DNA of 56,706 bases from Kineosporia rhizophila (GCF_021277265.1 NZ_JAJSOH010000041.1:1-56706), one strand, 5' to 3'. Counted from the first letter of the stretch, positions 1-8,728 are shown. Program-made: numbers and translations. The notes: generated by a model not told the origin, from the sequence alone.

Positions 1-326
1 TCAAAGACTTCGTCCAGAGTGGGATTGAGGACGATGACCCCTGATTCCAGCTCAACTCTGAGACCGCGCCCTCTCGCCTCCTGGGCCGAGACAACCCAAG
101 CCGGCGTCATCCGGCGCAGTACGTCCGCATAACCAAGATCCGGCTCCCGCCAAACGGTGCCCGCCCGCTCCAGCACGGGCCAGACATAGCAGTTGAGGCA
201 CGGCGAATCAGAACTGTCCCCGCCATCGAAACGCAGTTGCACATAGTCGTTCAATACGAACTCGACCGAGTACAGCCGATAACCCACGAGCCGCGACAGC
301 AACTCGTCAGGGATGTAACTGCTCAA
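1..326 (-). CDS. Conserved hypothetical protein, 3' end beyond window
   Basis: Reading leftwards from a TTG at 326 gives about 108 uninterrupted residues that run off the window edge. A purine-rich GGGGGGAG lies about 8 bases upstream of the TTG, which decides the start; no in-frame ATG is nearby. The protein contains VEFVLNDYVQLRFDG, then a CYVWPVLE segment, a DLGYADVLRRM helix and a final strand VIVLNP. This pattern resembles a small, very common actinobacterial family of unknown function (about 110-120 aa) often found near toxin or immunity genes. That family link is from memory of its look, not a search. The gene is divergent from the GH128 gene. Function unknown. Confidence 0.6.
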   Translation of the reverse strand, partial: MSSYIPDELLSRLVGYRLYSVEFVLNDYVQLRFDGGDSSDSPCLNCYVWPVLERAGTVWREPDLGYADVLRRMTPAWVVSAQEARGRGLRVELESGVIVLNPTLDEVF

Positions 327-519
327 ACCCGCGCTCCCCCCTCTTCACGCGATGGCGTTCACCCGCCACCAGTCAAGTCAGATCTAAGTCCATGTGAAGA
401 TCCAGACCGCCGGAACCCGCCCGGACATTCGTCGTCGCAGCTCAGGCCGTATGCCACAGCAAACACTGGGACTTTCGCACTAGCCACCGCGCTCCGACCA
501 GGCTCTACGCTCAGCCACC

Positions 520-1461
520 ATGCCGTCCCTGACAAAACGCACCACCGCTCTCCTGGCCGCCGCGGCCGTCACCCTGACCGCTTCCGCGACTGCGGCCACC
601 GCAGTGAACCGCTCCTCCGCCGACACCCCCGCGAAGTCGAGCGTCGCCGCCGAAGGCTCACCAACGTCCTCAGGTGTTTCGGTTGCCTCCCAGGCCGCCA
701 AGAAGAAGGACCTGATCGACGGGCCCAAGAAGGGCGCGGCGCTGTGGAAGCAGGACGGCATCACCAAGAGCCTGAAGAACTCGAAGGTGTCCTGGTACTA
801 CAACTGGTCGCCGGTGCCGGCCGGGGTGAAGGCGCCCAAGGGCGTGGACTTCGTGCCGATGATCTGGGGCGCGGACTCGGTGACCAAGTCGAACCTGGCC
901 AAGGCCAAGAAGAACGGCAACACGCTGCTCGGGTTCAACGAGCCGGACCTGGGCGAGCAGTCGAACATGAGCGTGGAGCAGGCCCTGGACCTGTGGCCGC
1001 AACTGCAGAAGACCGGGATGCGGCTGGGCAGCCCGGCCGTGGCCTGGGGCGCCGACCAGGACGGGCAGTGGCTGGACCGGTTCATGAAGGGCGCCAAGCA
1101 GCGCGGTCTGCGGGTCGACTTCATCACGCTGCACTGGTACGGCTCGGACTTCCGCAGCGCCCAGGCGACCAAGCAGCTGAAGCAGTACGTGACGGCGGTG
1201 CACAAGAAGTACCCGAAGAAGCCGATCTGGATCACCGAGTACGCGCTGATGAAGTTCGGCACCGGCGACCGTTTCCCGGCGCCGGCCAACCAGGCCAGCT
1301 TCGTCAAGAAGTCCACGGCCATGCTGAACAAGCTCAAGTACGTGGAGCAGTACGCCTGGTTCGCGTTCCCGACCTCCACGAACGGGCAGGACGAGACCGG
1401 CCTGTACCGCCCGGGTGGGGCGATCACGGCGCCCGGTAAGGCGTACCGCGCCGCTCGCTGA
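520..1461 (+). CDS. Secreted GH128-type endo-beta-1,3-glucanase
   Basis: The 313-residue product has a Sec signal peptide (residues 1-28, ending ATA) followed by a short linker and a single catalytic domain (about 80-310) of the glycosyl-hydrolase catalytic core/GH128 type. The domain includes WYYNWSP, the acid/base motif GFNEPD (Glu about 141), the TLHWYG strand and the nucleophile motif WITEYAL (Glu about 240). GH128 enzymes cleave beta-1,3-glucan such as fungal cell wall or laminarin, outside the cell. Both catalytic glutamates are present, so it should be active. It stands alone; the next gene starts 46 bases downstream on the same strand. A GH16 enzyme at 50.3 kb could attack the same polymer. 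Confidence 0.85.
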   Translation: MPSLTKRTTALLAAAAVTLTASATAATAVNRSSADTPAKSSVAAEGSPTSSGVSVASQAAKKKDLIDGPKKGAALWKQDGITKSLKNSKVSWYYNWSPVPAGVKAPKGVDFVPMIWGADSVTKSNLAKAKKNGNTLLGFNEPDLGEQSNMSVEQALDLWPQLQKTGMRLGSPAVAWGADQDGQWLDRFMKGAKQRGLRVDFITLHWYGSDFRSAQATKQLKQYVTAVHKKYPKKPIWITEYALMKFGTGDRFPAPANQASFVKKSTAMLNKLKYVEQYAWFAFPTSTNGQDETGLYRPGGAITAPGKAYRAAR

Positions 1462-1507
1462 GCTTTACTTCAGGGGCAACTGCTCCCGCTGAAGAACGGC
1501 TCCACTC

Positions 1508-2239
1508 GTGATCCTTGAGACCGCGCCGGCCGCGGTGACCTGGCTCGTCCTGGTCACCGCGGCCTTCTGCGCAGGCTTCGCCAAGACCGCCGTGGGCGGG
1601 ATCGGCCTGTTCACCGTTGTGCTGGCCGCGCTGGTGATGCCGGCGGCCGAGTCGACTGCGGCGGTGCTCCTGCTGCTGATCATTGCTGACGCCTGCGCGG
1701 TGTTCCGTTACGGACGGCACGCCGACTGGGCTCTGATCCGTCAGGTCGTGCCCGCGGTGATTCCGGGGTTGCTGATCGGCGCGGTGCTCCTGGCGGCTCT
1801 GCCCGACTCCCTGCTGCGGCGTCTCATCGGGGGCATTCTTCTGCTGATGGCCGCGCTGCAGCTTCTCCCCCGCACGCCGCAGCCTCCCCGGGGTGCGGCG
1901 ACGGTGACGGGGCTAGGGGCGGGCGCCTGCACGATGATGGCCAACGCCGCCGGCCCCGTGATGACGCTGTACCTACTGGCCCGGGGGCTGGACAAGCAAC
2001 GGTTCCTCGGCACGTCGGCCTGGTTCTTCGCCGGGGTGAACCTGTGCAAGGTGCCCTTCACCGCTGGGCTGGGTCTGTTCGACGGGCCAATGCTTTTACG
2101 GACGCTGGTGCTGGCCCCCGCTGTTCTGCTCGGTGCGTTGGTGGGCGTCAAAGTGGTGAACCGGCTGCGTCAGAGCGTGTTCGAGAGGGTGGTGCTGGGC
2201 GCCACCGCGGTGAGCGCTCTCACCCTGATCCTGCTCTGA
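1508..2239 (+). CDS. TauE/SafE-family membrane transporter (sulfite exporter type)
   Basis: The 243-residue, strongly hydrophobic protein starts at GTG 1508 and has about seven to eight predicted membrane spans. The N-terminal span carries the glycine-rich FCAGFAKTAVGGIG signature of the TauE/SafE family, and the second half repeats the pattern (GAGACTMMANAAGPVMTLYLL). Length is close to the family norm of about 250. These proteins move organosulfur compounds, sulfite or organic acids; the substrate cannot be told here, and no sulfur genes are adjacent. The gene ends inside a strong hairpin terminator. Confidence 0.85.
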   Translation: MILETAPAAVTWLVLVTAAFCAGFAKTAVGGIGLFTVVLAALVMPAAESTAAVLLLLIIADACAVFRYGRHADWALIRQVVPAVIPGLLIGAVLLAALPDSLLRRLIGGILLLMAALQLLPRTPQPPRGAATVTGLGAGACTMMANAAGPVMTLYLLARGLDKQRFLGTSAWFFAGVNLCKVPFTAGLGLFDGPMLLRTLVLAPAVLLGALVGVKVVNRLRQSVFERVVLGATAVSALTLILL

Positions 2240-2268
2240 GCCCGGCCTTTCCTGGAGGCCGGGCTCAG
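2236..2268. terminator. Bidirectional hairpin terminator
   Basis: A perfect 13-bp inverted repeat (2236-2248 with 2256-2268; arm CTGAGCCCGGCCT) encloses a 7-base loop. It includes the stop codon of the TauE/SafE gene and ends 6 bases before the convergent gene's stop, so it can serve both. No clear U-tract, as usual in high-GC actinomycetes. Confidence 0.85.
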
Positions 2269-2273
2269 ACGAG

Positions 2274-2789
2274 TCAGGCCCCTGGGTACTGGAACGGGAT
2301 GTTCCCGCCGACGGCGATGTAGGCCAGTGGCAGGCTGAGCGCCGTCAGCGTGCCGGTGAGCACTTTCTCGAACTTGCCACCGGTCTTGAACCCGGCCCCG
2401 ATGCGTCGGCTGTTGCCGGTCAGCGTGGCCAGGGCGAACGGGATGCCGCCGAACAGGAAGTCGGCGGCCAGGTGTGAGCCCCAGGCTGCCGCCGCGGCCA
2501 TCAGGAACCAGTCGAGGTCGGGGGTCAGCACCAGACTCAGCCCGTACAGGACGGCGAAGACCAGCTCCGGCATGTGCGTGGGCCCGCGGTGACCGCCGGG
2601 GATGATCTTGGCCATCACCCCGCCCTGGTCGGCGTCGGGCGACCAGTCGTCGGCGCACATGCTCGAGGCGACGACCGCGCCGGCCACCACGTGCTGCCAG
2701 CCCAGATGCCAGTCGCCGTAGAGTTGTTCATAGGAGCAGATGCTGAGCCAGGTCGCCTGTGCGGCGGCCTGGTGGCCGAGCCTGTTCAT
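2274..2789 (-). CDS. Membrane-bound YdjM-like (DUF457-type) protein
   Basis: The 171-residue product from ATG 2789 has several hydrophobic segments. It carries the histidine/aspartate motifs of membrane-bound metal-dependent hydrolase-like YdjM/DUF457 proteins: an early GHQ, the acidic WSPDADQ, and the HRGPTHMPE loop between membrane spans, later HLAADFLFGG. The start at 2789 is preferred because ACGGAG lies 12 bases upstream; a GTG at 2825 would add 12 polar residues but has no clear Shine-Dalgarno site. Family biochemistry is poorly known; a metal-dependent hydrolase is assumed from conserved His/Asp residues. It converges on the TauE/SafE gene. Confidence 0.7.
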   Translation of the reverse strand: MNRLGHQAAAQATWLSICSYEQLYGDWHLGWQHVVAGAVVASSMCADDWSPDADQGGVMAKIIPGGHRGPTHMPELVFAVLYGLSLVLTPDLDWFLMAAAAAWGSHLAADFLFGGIPFALATLTGNSRRIGAGFKTGGKFEKVLTGTLTALSLPLAYIAVGGNIPFQYPGA

Positions 2790-2903
2790 GTGGTGCGAGG
2801 TCTCCGTTTCCTGGTGAATCTCCACTTCTTGATCACGTGGAGACCGTCAGTGCACCAGATGGGCGTTCTGCCCCGGTCATCGGGGTCGGGTCCGGACCGG
2901 CGG

Positions 2904-3710
2904 TCACCGGAACGGGGGTTCAGCGACCTTGCTGTTCTCCCCGCAGGCGATCGACTGAGCGCGACGTACCTCGTCCGCCCGCTCCGCAAGGTCCTTGCCG
3001 ATCAGCACGTCCGGGCCATTCGTGGCCCGCTTGCCGTCCTTGTCGAGCTCGACCGCCCGGCGGGACACCTTGTACGTCTGCTGGTCCGGGTCGTACTCGG
3101 CCCGGTACCCGACCAGGATCCGTTCGGAGCCGTCGCCGAGGCAGCCCACCCCGTCACCGGTCATGTCGTAGCCCAGATCGAACAGGTACGGATGCCCCTC
3201 GGCATTCGTCGTGGCCACGATGTAGCAGTTGACCACGCTGTACAGGGCCGCCGACCGGCCCAGATCGAGCAGGATCACGGCCGATCCGTCTCCCAGGCGC
3301 CCGGCCAGGGCGTTCACCCGGTCACCGACCCGCTGCTCCAGCGCGCCTGCGTCCCACTGATTCAGGACCATGGAGAAACTGGCCCCGCTGGCCGTACTCA
3401 CCCCCAGCAGCCGCAGGCCCTGATCATGGGCCAGCCACAGCTCGTCGGCCTCCCCGTCATCGTCCAGGTCGTCCGTGGCGACGCGGTTGGAGTCCTTCGG
3501 TACGGCTGCACCACCGGCCGGGCAGCCAGGCCCGGCACCGGCTGACGTTCCGAGGCCGGCCGGGCCGGCCGTGCCCTCGACGGCAACCGCGTCGGCCGCG
3601 TAGGTCTCGTTCGCGCATCCCGCCAGGGCAATGACCCCCGCGACCGCCATGGCCGCCCCCCGGGCCAACGGGCCGAACCAGGAGCGTCCTCCGCCGGTTT
3701 TCATGACCAT
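2904..3710 (-). CDS. Lipoprotein with FG-GAP/EF-like acidic segment
   Basis: About 268 residues. The N-terminus carries a lipoprotein signal (hydrophobic AMAVAGVIAL followed by lipobox LAGC), so the mature protein should be anchored outside the membrane. A Gly/Ala/Pro linker is followed by the acidic segment TDDLDDDGEADELWLAHD, which looks like a calcium-binding FG-GAP/VCBS-type repeat, and a second such stretch, DMTGDGVG. I chose ATG 3710, preceded by GGATGAG; an ATG two codons later is equally possible, and an upstream ATG at 3782 would place 24 polar residues before the signal. Function not recognised. Confidence 0.65.
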   Translation of the reverse strand: MVMKTGGGRSWFGPLARGAAMAVAGVIALAGCANETYAADAVAVEGTAGPAGLGTSAGAGPGCPAGGAAVPKDSNRVATDDLDDDGEADELWLAHDQGLRLLGVSTASGASFSMVLNQWDAGALEQRVGDRVNALAGRLGDGSAVILLDLGRSAALYSVVNCYIVATTNAEGHPYLFDLGYDMTGDGVGCLGDGSERILVGYRAEYDPDQQTYKVSRRAVELDKDGKRATNGPDVLIGKDLAERADEVRRAQSIACGENSKVAEPPFR

Positions 3711-3990
3711 GAACCGTTGCTCATCCACTTCTGTCCGCATCCCGTCTTGCACCAGTTCGTCATCATGCTCGAAGGCCCACATGCCTCAGTCAGTAGTCCC
3801 TCATCTGGCTGTCAGGCGCTGTCCCCCAGTGAGATGCCACGACAGACGAGTTTGTTCGATACTCGTGCAGCCTTCTGGTCCGTCCTGAGCACGGTCGACC
3901 GACGCTCCGGACGTGTAGGCAATATCAAACCTCCCTCAACTCTTTCCAACCCCGTTGTGCTTCTTGTCCCAATTCGTCACGGTGGAAGTC

Positions 3991-5244
3991 GTGACGACAA
4001 CGGTGGGATCAGAGACCGAAGCGGATCTTGTGAACCACTGGCTCGACACCGGGGGCATACCGGTGATCGGTCACGACGGGTCGAAGGTCTACCCCCGGCG
4101 GGCAGATCTGCGCAGGGCCGAGGCCCGGGCCAGCGCGCGCCGCCGTTCGCACAGTCTCCCCGCCGACAGCCGCCGCTCCCCTGCGATCGCCGCCCACGAG
4201 CGTCCTCAAATTCCGCTGGCCGCCCCTCGCGGGGGTGCCTTCCGCTCTACGCCCGCCCTCGCCGACCCGACGCCGGAATGGGGACTCGACCTCACCCGTC
4301 CTCAAACGGCTCCTGCTGAGTGCGTCGACGCGCAGCGGGCCGGGCACTTCTCGGGAACGGCCACCCGCCTGCTGGTCATGGCTCTCGTGGTGGGTGCGGA
4401 AGGGGCTGCGGTGGCTCAGTTCGCCGGTCCCACCGACACCGACAACGGGCCCACCACCGCCACGTTCTCGCTGGAGGACCTGCGGGATACGGCTGAGGCC
4501 GAGCGTCGCGCCGCCGCGTTGCGCCAGGTTCAGACGGCGGAAGCCGAACGCCGCAAGACCACGGCGGTCGCTCTGGAGAGCGTGAAAGAGGCCTCACCGG
4601 CCAAGGCCGAAGCTGCCCTGGACCAGGCTCACAAGGCCAAGGCCGCGCAGATCCGGCACCTGAAGGCGCAGGCCAAGGCCAAGGCGGCCGCCCGGGCCGA
4701 AGCCGCTGAGGCTGCCGAGGCCCGCAAGAAGGCTCAGGCCGCGGAACGCCCGGCTGAGACCACCGCGCCGACGAGGGCCGCCGCGAAACCTGCGCCGAAG
4801 AAGGCCAAACCCGCCGCCAAGCCCCCCGCCAAGCCCACCGTCAGGTCCTCGCCGAAGGCTGAGAAGCCCAAGGCCGAGAAACCGAAAGCTGAGAAGAAGA
4901 AGGCCAGCACCTCCAGCCGGAAGAAGGCACTGGCCAACGCTCGCAAGAACCCGCGGGCCGCAGCCAAGGTGCTGCTGGGCGATCGCGGCTGGTCGTCGAG
5001 GCAGTACACCTGCCTGGACTCGCTGTGGAACCGGGAGAGCAACTGGAACTACCGGGCCAAGAACCCCTCGTCCGGGGCCTACGGCATCCCGCAGGCCCTG
5101 CCCGCCACCAAGATGAGCTCGGCCGGCTCGGACTGGAAGACGAACCCGGTCACCCAGATCCGCTGGGGGCTCGACTACATCGCCGACCGCTACGGAAGCC
5201 CCTGCGGCGCCTGGAGCCACAGCGAGTCACACGGCTGGTACTGA
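3991..5244 (+). CDS. Membrane-anchored lysozyme/transglycosylase-like cell-wall protein
   Basis: From GTG 3991 (GGTGGA 6 bases upstream) the protein has 417 residues; a TTG at 3955 is an alternative. The N-terminal 125 residues are basic and cytoplasmic-looking. One membrane span (LLVMALVVGAEGAAVA) follows, then a long Ala/Lys/Glu-rich low-complexity region with coiled-coil character and repeated EKPKA units. The C-terminal 80 residues form a compact goose-lysozyme-like domain of the kind in many actinobacterial resuscitation or aggregation-promoting proteins: WNRESNWNYRAKNPSSGAYG with probable catalytic Glu near residue 349, then IRWGLDYIADRYG and a terminal GWY. Likely cuts or remodels peptidoglycan from the outer membrane face. 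Confidence 0.75.
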   Translation: MTTTVGSETEADLVNHWLDTGGIPVIGHDGSKVYPRRADLRRAEARASARRRSHSLPADSRRSPAIAAHERPQIPLAAPRGGAFRSTPALADPTPEWGLDLTRPQTAPAECVDAQRAGHFSGTATRLLVMALVVGAEGAAVAQFAGPTDTDNGPTTATFSLEDLRDTAEAERRAAALRQVQTAEAERRKTTAVALESVKEASPAKAEAALDQAHKAKAAQIRHLKAQAKAKAAARAEAAEAAEARKKAQAAERPAETTAPTRAAAKPAPKKAKPAAKPPAKPTVRSSPKAEKPKAEKPKAEKKKASTSSRKKALANARKNPRAAAKVLLGDRGWSSRQYTCLDSLWNRESNWNYRAKNPSSGAYGIPQALPATKMSSAGSDWKTNPVTQIRWGLDYIADRYGSPCGAWSHSESHGWY

Positions 5245-5247
5245 GGC

Positions 5248-6369
5248 CTAAGGCTGCACGGTGAGGAACAGCCAGGCGCCCAGCAGTACCAGGTGCACGA
5301 AGCCCTGCAGCGTGTAGGCCCGGCCCTGCACCACCGTGAACGCCGTGACCACGATGGTCAGGGCGAACAGGATCATCTGGGTCGGTTCCAGGCCGAGCTC
5401 GAGCGGGCCGCTGATCCAGATCATGGCCAGCGCGACGGCCGGGATGGTCAGGCCGATCGAGGCCATGGCTGAGCCGTAGGCCAGGTTCAGGCTCAGCTGA
5501 ACCCGGTCGCGGGCAGCATTGCGGGTGGCCGCGATCGACTCGGGCGCCAGCACGAACAGCGCGATCACCACACCGACCACGGCGTAGGGCAGACCCAGGT
5601 CGGCCACCACGTCCTCGATCGTGGGCGAGAGCAGCTTGGCCAGCCCGACCACGGCGACCAGGGAGATCACCAGCAGGCCCAGGCTGGTCCAGGCCACCGA
5701 GGCCGGCGGCGGGTCGGCGTGCCCGTCCTCGTCCAGGTCGAGCAACCCTGTGACCTGCCCCATCTCGTCACTGGAGACCGGCAGGAAGAAGTCCCGGTGG
5801 CGGATGGTCTGGGTGAACACGAACGCCCCGTACAGGGCCAGCGAAGCGACCGCCGCAAAAGCCAGCTGAGACGTGGAGTACTCCCGGCCCGCGGCCGAGG
5901 TGGTGAAACTGGGCAGCACCAGCGCCACACCGGCCAGCGTGATCACCGTGGTCACGGCCGAACTGGTGCCCGAGGCGTTGAAACTGACGATGTGATGCTT
6001 GCGCGCCCCCACCAGCAGCGACAGCCCCACGATGCCGTTGAACGTGATCATCACCGCCGCGAACACCGTGTCGCGGGCGTACGTGCTCGCGCCCTTCCCG
6101 CCGTCGCTCATCAGCAGCACGATCAGCGCGACCTCGATGATCGTGACGGCCACCGCAAGGATCAGTGACCCGAACGGCTCCCCCACCTTGTGGGCCACCA
6201 CCTCCGCATGGTGCACAGCGGCCACGATCGACCCGATCAGAGCCAGGGTCACGATGACCAGGGCTAACCAGTTGTCATGCCAGAACCAGGTGATGGCCAG
6301 GATCACGGCGGCCACCACGGGAGTCAGCAGCGGCCACTGCAAGCGTTCACGGATAGTAAGGGAACCCAT
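5248..6369 (-). CDS. chaA: ChaA-type Ca2+(Na+)/H+ antiporter
   Basis: The 373-residue membrane protein has about 11 hydrophobic spans and two inverted alpha-repeats of the Ca2+/cation antiporter superfamily. The first is VVAHKVGEPFGSLILAVAVT with the adjacent acidic IIEVALI, the second FVLAPESIAATRNA. An acidic loop (DLDEDGHADPPP) lies between the halves. Size matches bacterial ChaA-like calcium/sodium-proton antiporters. It would export Ca2+ or Na+ in exchange for protons. It converges with the lysozyme-like gene with 3 bases between stops. The symbol is given by family similarity; ion specificity is not determined. Confidence 0.85.
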   Translation of the reverse strand: MGSLTIRERLQWPLLTPVVAAVILAITWFWHDNWLALVIVTLALIGSIVAAVHHAEVVAHKVGEPFGSLILAVAVTIIEVALIVLLMSDGGKGASTYARDTVFAAVMITFNGIVGLSLLVGARKHHIVSFNASGTSSAVTTVITLAGVALVLPSFTTSAAGREYSTSQLAFAAVASLALYGAFVFTQTIRHRDFFLPVSSDEMGQVTGLLDLDEDGHADPPPASVAWTSLGLLVISLVAVVGLAKLLSPTIEDVVADLGLPYAVVGVVIALFVLAPESIAATRNAARDRVQLSLNLAYGSAMASIGLTIPAVALAMIWISGPLELGLEPTQMILFALTIVVTAFTVVQGRAYTLQGFVHLVLLGAWLFLTVQP

Positions 6370-6438
6370 GGCTCTAACTTACCCAGAGCGACCACTTCCC
6401 GCGTGCTGGGACTTATGTGCCGGCTGTGGCCGGCGGGC

Positions 6439-6912
6439 TCAGCCCAGGTGGGGCATGTCGGCGCCCTGGAGCCAGAGGTCGACCCGCATCCGCATCGACC
6501 GGTCCATCCTGAGGTCGGCGAGCTGATCCGGGTCTACCCACCTGACCTGGCTGGACTCGCTGGAGGGCGTGGGCCGGCCACTGATGTACGCGGCAGTGAA
6601 GACGACGGAGAACTCCTGCCTGACCTCACCGTTGCTCGTGTACTCGATCAGGTGCTTCGGGTCGGTGAAGATCCCCAGCAGGCCCGTGACCTGGCACGTG
6701 ACGCCCGTCTCTTCCAGCGTTTCCCGCACGCCGCAGGCGACGATGCTCTCGCCCAGATCCATGCCGCCGCCGGGCAGCGCCCAGTTGCCGTTGTCGGACC
6801 GGCGGATCAGCAGAACCTGGCCTTGATCGTTTGTGACCAGCACGTTTGCCGACGGGACGAGGCTGTTGGGCCTGGGCGCGGCCGGGTCGTCGTAGTGATC
6901 GATGCGGCCCAC
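6439..6912 (-). CDS. Nudix hydrolase
   Basis: A 157-residue protein starting at GTG 6912, preceded by GGGGGAT. It contains a complete Nudix box at residues 49-71 (G-x5-E, then RETLEETGV), the Mg2+-binding helix that hydrolyses nucleoside-diphosphate-linked substrates. The N-terminal strands (SANVLVTNDQGQVLLIRR) and the NWALPGGG lead-in are typical. Substrate unknown; candidates are oxidised nucleotides, ADP-ribose or NADH. The gene is single, on the opposite strand to tRNA-Leu. Confidence 0.9.
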   Translation of the reverse strand: MGRIDHYDDPAAPRPNSLVPSANVLVTNDQGQVLLIRRSDNGNWALPGGGMDLGESIVACGVRETLEETGVTCQVTGLLGIFTDPKHLIEYTSNGEVRQEFSVVFTAAYISGRPTPSSESSQVRWVDPDQLADLRMDRSMRMRVDLWLQGADMPHLG

Positions 6913-7029
6913 TCATCCCCCAATGACCGCTTCGCCCCGGCTCGGCGGGGCCGTGTCAGGGCGTGCAACAGCCACCTCTCGTTCATGCTAATCTTCTACA
7001 CGTTCGAAGGGAACACCCCAGAGAACAAA

Positions 7030-7115
7030 GTCCGGGTGGCGGAATAGGCAGACGCGCTAGCTTGAGGTGCTAGTGCCCTTTATCGGGCATGGGGGTTCAA
7101 GTCCCCCCTCGGACA
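7030..7115 (+). tRNA. tRNA-Leu (anticodon GAG)
   Basis: An 86-base cloverleaf. The acceptor GTCCGGG pairs with CTCGGAC (one G-U) and has discriminator A. The anticodon stem CTAGC/GCTAG encloses loop TTGAGGT, giving anticodon GAG (reads CUC). A long variable arm TGCCC...GGGCA marks a class II tRNA (Leu/Ser/Tyr), and the T arm contains GTTCAAG. CCA is not encoded. Its 3' end abuts a recombinase fragment, so it probably served as an integration site. Confidence 0.95.
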
Positions 7116-7119
7116 CGTA

Positions 7120-7470
7120 AGTGGGACATGAGTCAGGGAGTATCGAGGCCCTGACCAGGCGGTTCTCCTGCTCGTAGCAGAGATGAAGGCCGAGCTGCAG
7201 ATAGAGATCAGCACGATCTCGCGGCTCGGCCTTTTTCAATGCCCGCGACAGCGAACCCAACTCCTCAACGACCTGCAGCAACTCTTTCTTACTCAGTTCG
7301 TTGGCCGGTTGAAGCTCCTGCAGTGCGACGGCCATCCGGGCACGCTCAGCAACAACCTCACTTGTCCATGTCGCCATCAGCGCAGGGTCGGCCCCGGCCT
7401 CTAAGGCCTCGCGGTACCGGGCAATCTTGGTCTCACACGCCTGCAGCTTCTTCCGGAGGGTCTCGCGACG
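7120..7470 (-). pseudogene. Large serine recombinase, C-terminal fragment
   Basis: About 117 codons match the C-terminal coiled-coil and tail of actinobacterial large serine integrases: a KIARYREALEAGADPALMATW-like helix, AERARMAVALQEL, and the ending LYLQLGLHLCYEQENRLVRAS. The catalytic resolvase domain, the recombinase domain and the zinc ribbon are absent; upstream sequence becomes unrecognisable near 7480, with possible continuation in another frame. The reading frame then runs without a stop into the complement of tRNA-Leu, as often occurs when an integrase gene ends at the attachment site. This suggests an old integration at the tRNA 3' end. Interpretation of the att junction is inference. 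Confidence 0.7.
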
Positions 7471-7480
7471 CCTTTCGCAA

Positions 7481-7906
7481 GGGCCCTCGACCACGACGCA
7501 TGCGAATGTGCTGCGCCTCGTCTGCACCGAGAAGGGATGCGCAGTAGCACCCTGAGGGTGAGTTCGGGAGGCTATGCGCGTAACACGACCTCGGCGTCGT
7601 CGCCTGAACGGTGCCTTCCCGCCCGCAAACGCGCCTGCAGGTGATCGTTGCGCTGGCTTCCATCCGCTACTGCCGCCTCCCGTGCCACAGGGCAGCCTCG
7701 TGGGGATCCCGAGCATCAGAGCGTTGTGGACGATGATCGCATCGTGCTGCCCTCCCTGTCGGAGCTGGCAGTGTGGCCGTGCGGGCAGATGGTGCAGGTG
7801 ATTCGCATTGGTTGGCAATGGGTCACAACTCGACCGGCTAGCCGATGGTTTCCGTGGTGCTGCACCTGGATGCTGCAGGAACGTGATCTTGACTCGAAGG
7901 AGCGCT
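7481..7906. other. Stretch without a supportable gene
   Basis: Overlapping short open frames on both strands show no recognisable domain and poor third-position GC bias. Part may be the decayed middle of the serine recombinase. A Shine-Dalgarno GAAGGA at 7896-7901 belongs to the next gene. Confidence 0.5.
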
Positions 7907-8281
7907 ATGGCCTTGCCGCCCCGTCCTGCTTCAGCGCCACCTTGGCATGTCCCGGCCGTGGCTGCGTTGTACATGGCTGCGCAGGGACGGGCTCAACCTC
8001 GTCATCTGGTTGAGCAGCTCGTTCGGGACTTCAACCCACAGATTATGGACATGGTAGTGCTGACCTGGATCGATCTTTGTGCGGATGAAAGCAAACCCGA
8101 TGAGTTCGCCATGGCGGATGACACCCCCGAGCCGATGAAATGGGCTGCGCGGGTGGTGTTTGCGCGCCTGGTCGGTGACGAACTGAACTGGAATGCGCTA
8201 TGGGGATTGAGTTGTGATCCGGATGAGTGGATCGAGCGCTGGACTGCGTTGCTCCGGTTCTGCACCCATCGACAAGAGTAA
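7907..8281 (+). CDS. Small hypothetical protein of the island
   Basis: From ATG 7907, with GAAGGA 5 bases upstream, a 124-residue soluble protein is encoded. It has an Ala/Pro-rich start, a helical ALYMAAQGRAQPRHLVEQLV segment and a Trp-rich acidic middle and end (MVVLTWIDLCADE, EPMKWAARVVFARLVGDELNWNALWG, DPDEWIERW). No domain is recognised. A clear ribosome site and even composition make it more likely real than its neighbours, although it sits among gene fragments. It resembles the small helical orphans common in actinobacterial mobile islands. Confidence 0.55.
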   Translation: MALPPRPASAPPWHVPAVAALYMAAQGRAQPRHLVEQLVRDFNPQIMDMVVLTWIDLCADESKPDEFAMADDTPEPMKWAARVVFARLVGDELNWNALWGLSCDPDEWIERWTALLRFCTHRQE

Positions 8282-8584
8282 GACGACCTTGGTCAGTTGG
8301 CTGACGGAGGTATTCCTGGGGCCCAACTGCTGACCGGAGAGTTCCCAGCCGACAGCCTTGCCGTCTTTGAGCGCCAATGGATAGCTGGCGGAGACGCCCT
8401 GAAACTTCTTGTGCTTCTGCTGGGTGTGGTTAGCGAAGCCTTCGGGTCGTTCTTGGCCCAGGCGGTCTTGATCTCGTGCGTGCGGTCCGCGATTCCGGAG
8501 CGGTGGCCGTGCAGGCCGGGATGGTCAATGCCCTCTTGCTGAACCGGGCCAAATTCTTTCGTTCGGCGGGGCTAGCTTCAACGC
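8282..8584. other. Possible gene remnant, minus strand
   Basis: Read on the minus strand, two adjacent frames give protein-like text (HGLHGHRSGIADRTHEIKT in one, then FANHTQQKHKKFQGVSASYP and GWELSGQQLGPRNTSVSQL in the next), as if one gene had taken a frameshift near 8435. I do not recognise it. No intact gene is supported here. Confidence 0.3.
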
Positions 8585-8728
8585 ATGGCTGACGATGAGG
8601 GAGCGCCCAAGGGCGACGACAACGAAGACACCGTGGTTGGAAGGAAGGGGCACAAGCGCCCGCTCGACACGGCTTCCGGAGAACTGCATGCGTGCCCCAT
8701 TTGTGGGTTCGAGCATTCAGGGGGCTAA
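8585..8728 (+). CDS. 47-residue protein with CPICG zinc-type motif
   Basis: ATG 8585 to TAA 8728 encodes 47 residues: an acidic N-terminus (ADDEGAPKGDDNED), a basic patch (GRKGHKRP) and a C-terminal ELHACPICGFEHSGG. The C-x2-C-G-x2-H arrangement could bind zinc, alone or as half of a dimeric site. GGCGGGG lies about 13 bases upstream, a weak ribosome site. Too short for certainty. Function unknown. Confidence 0.4.
   Translation: MADDEGAPKGDDNEDTVVGRKGHKRPLDTASGELHACPICGFEHSGG

Noticed and set aside
237..1439. 400-codon plus frame overlapping the GH128 gene
   Set aside because: Gly/Arg-rich shadow typical of high-GC genes; the GH128 frame has signal peptide and catalytic motifs.
7057..7974. 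A 305-codon minus frame ending inside tRNA-Leu
   Set aside because: Only codons for about 7120-7470 resemble a recombinase; the rest is low-complexity and the end is antisense tRNA. Treated as a fragment, not a gene.
8297..8542. 81-codon plus frame with hydrophobic stretch
   Set aside because: Better protein-like text lies on the opposite strand of the same bases; likely a shadow of a decayed gene.
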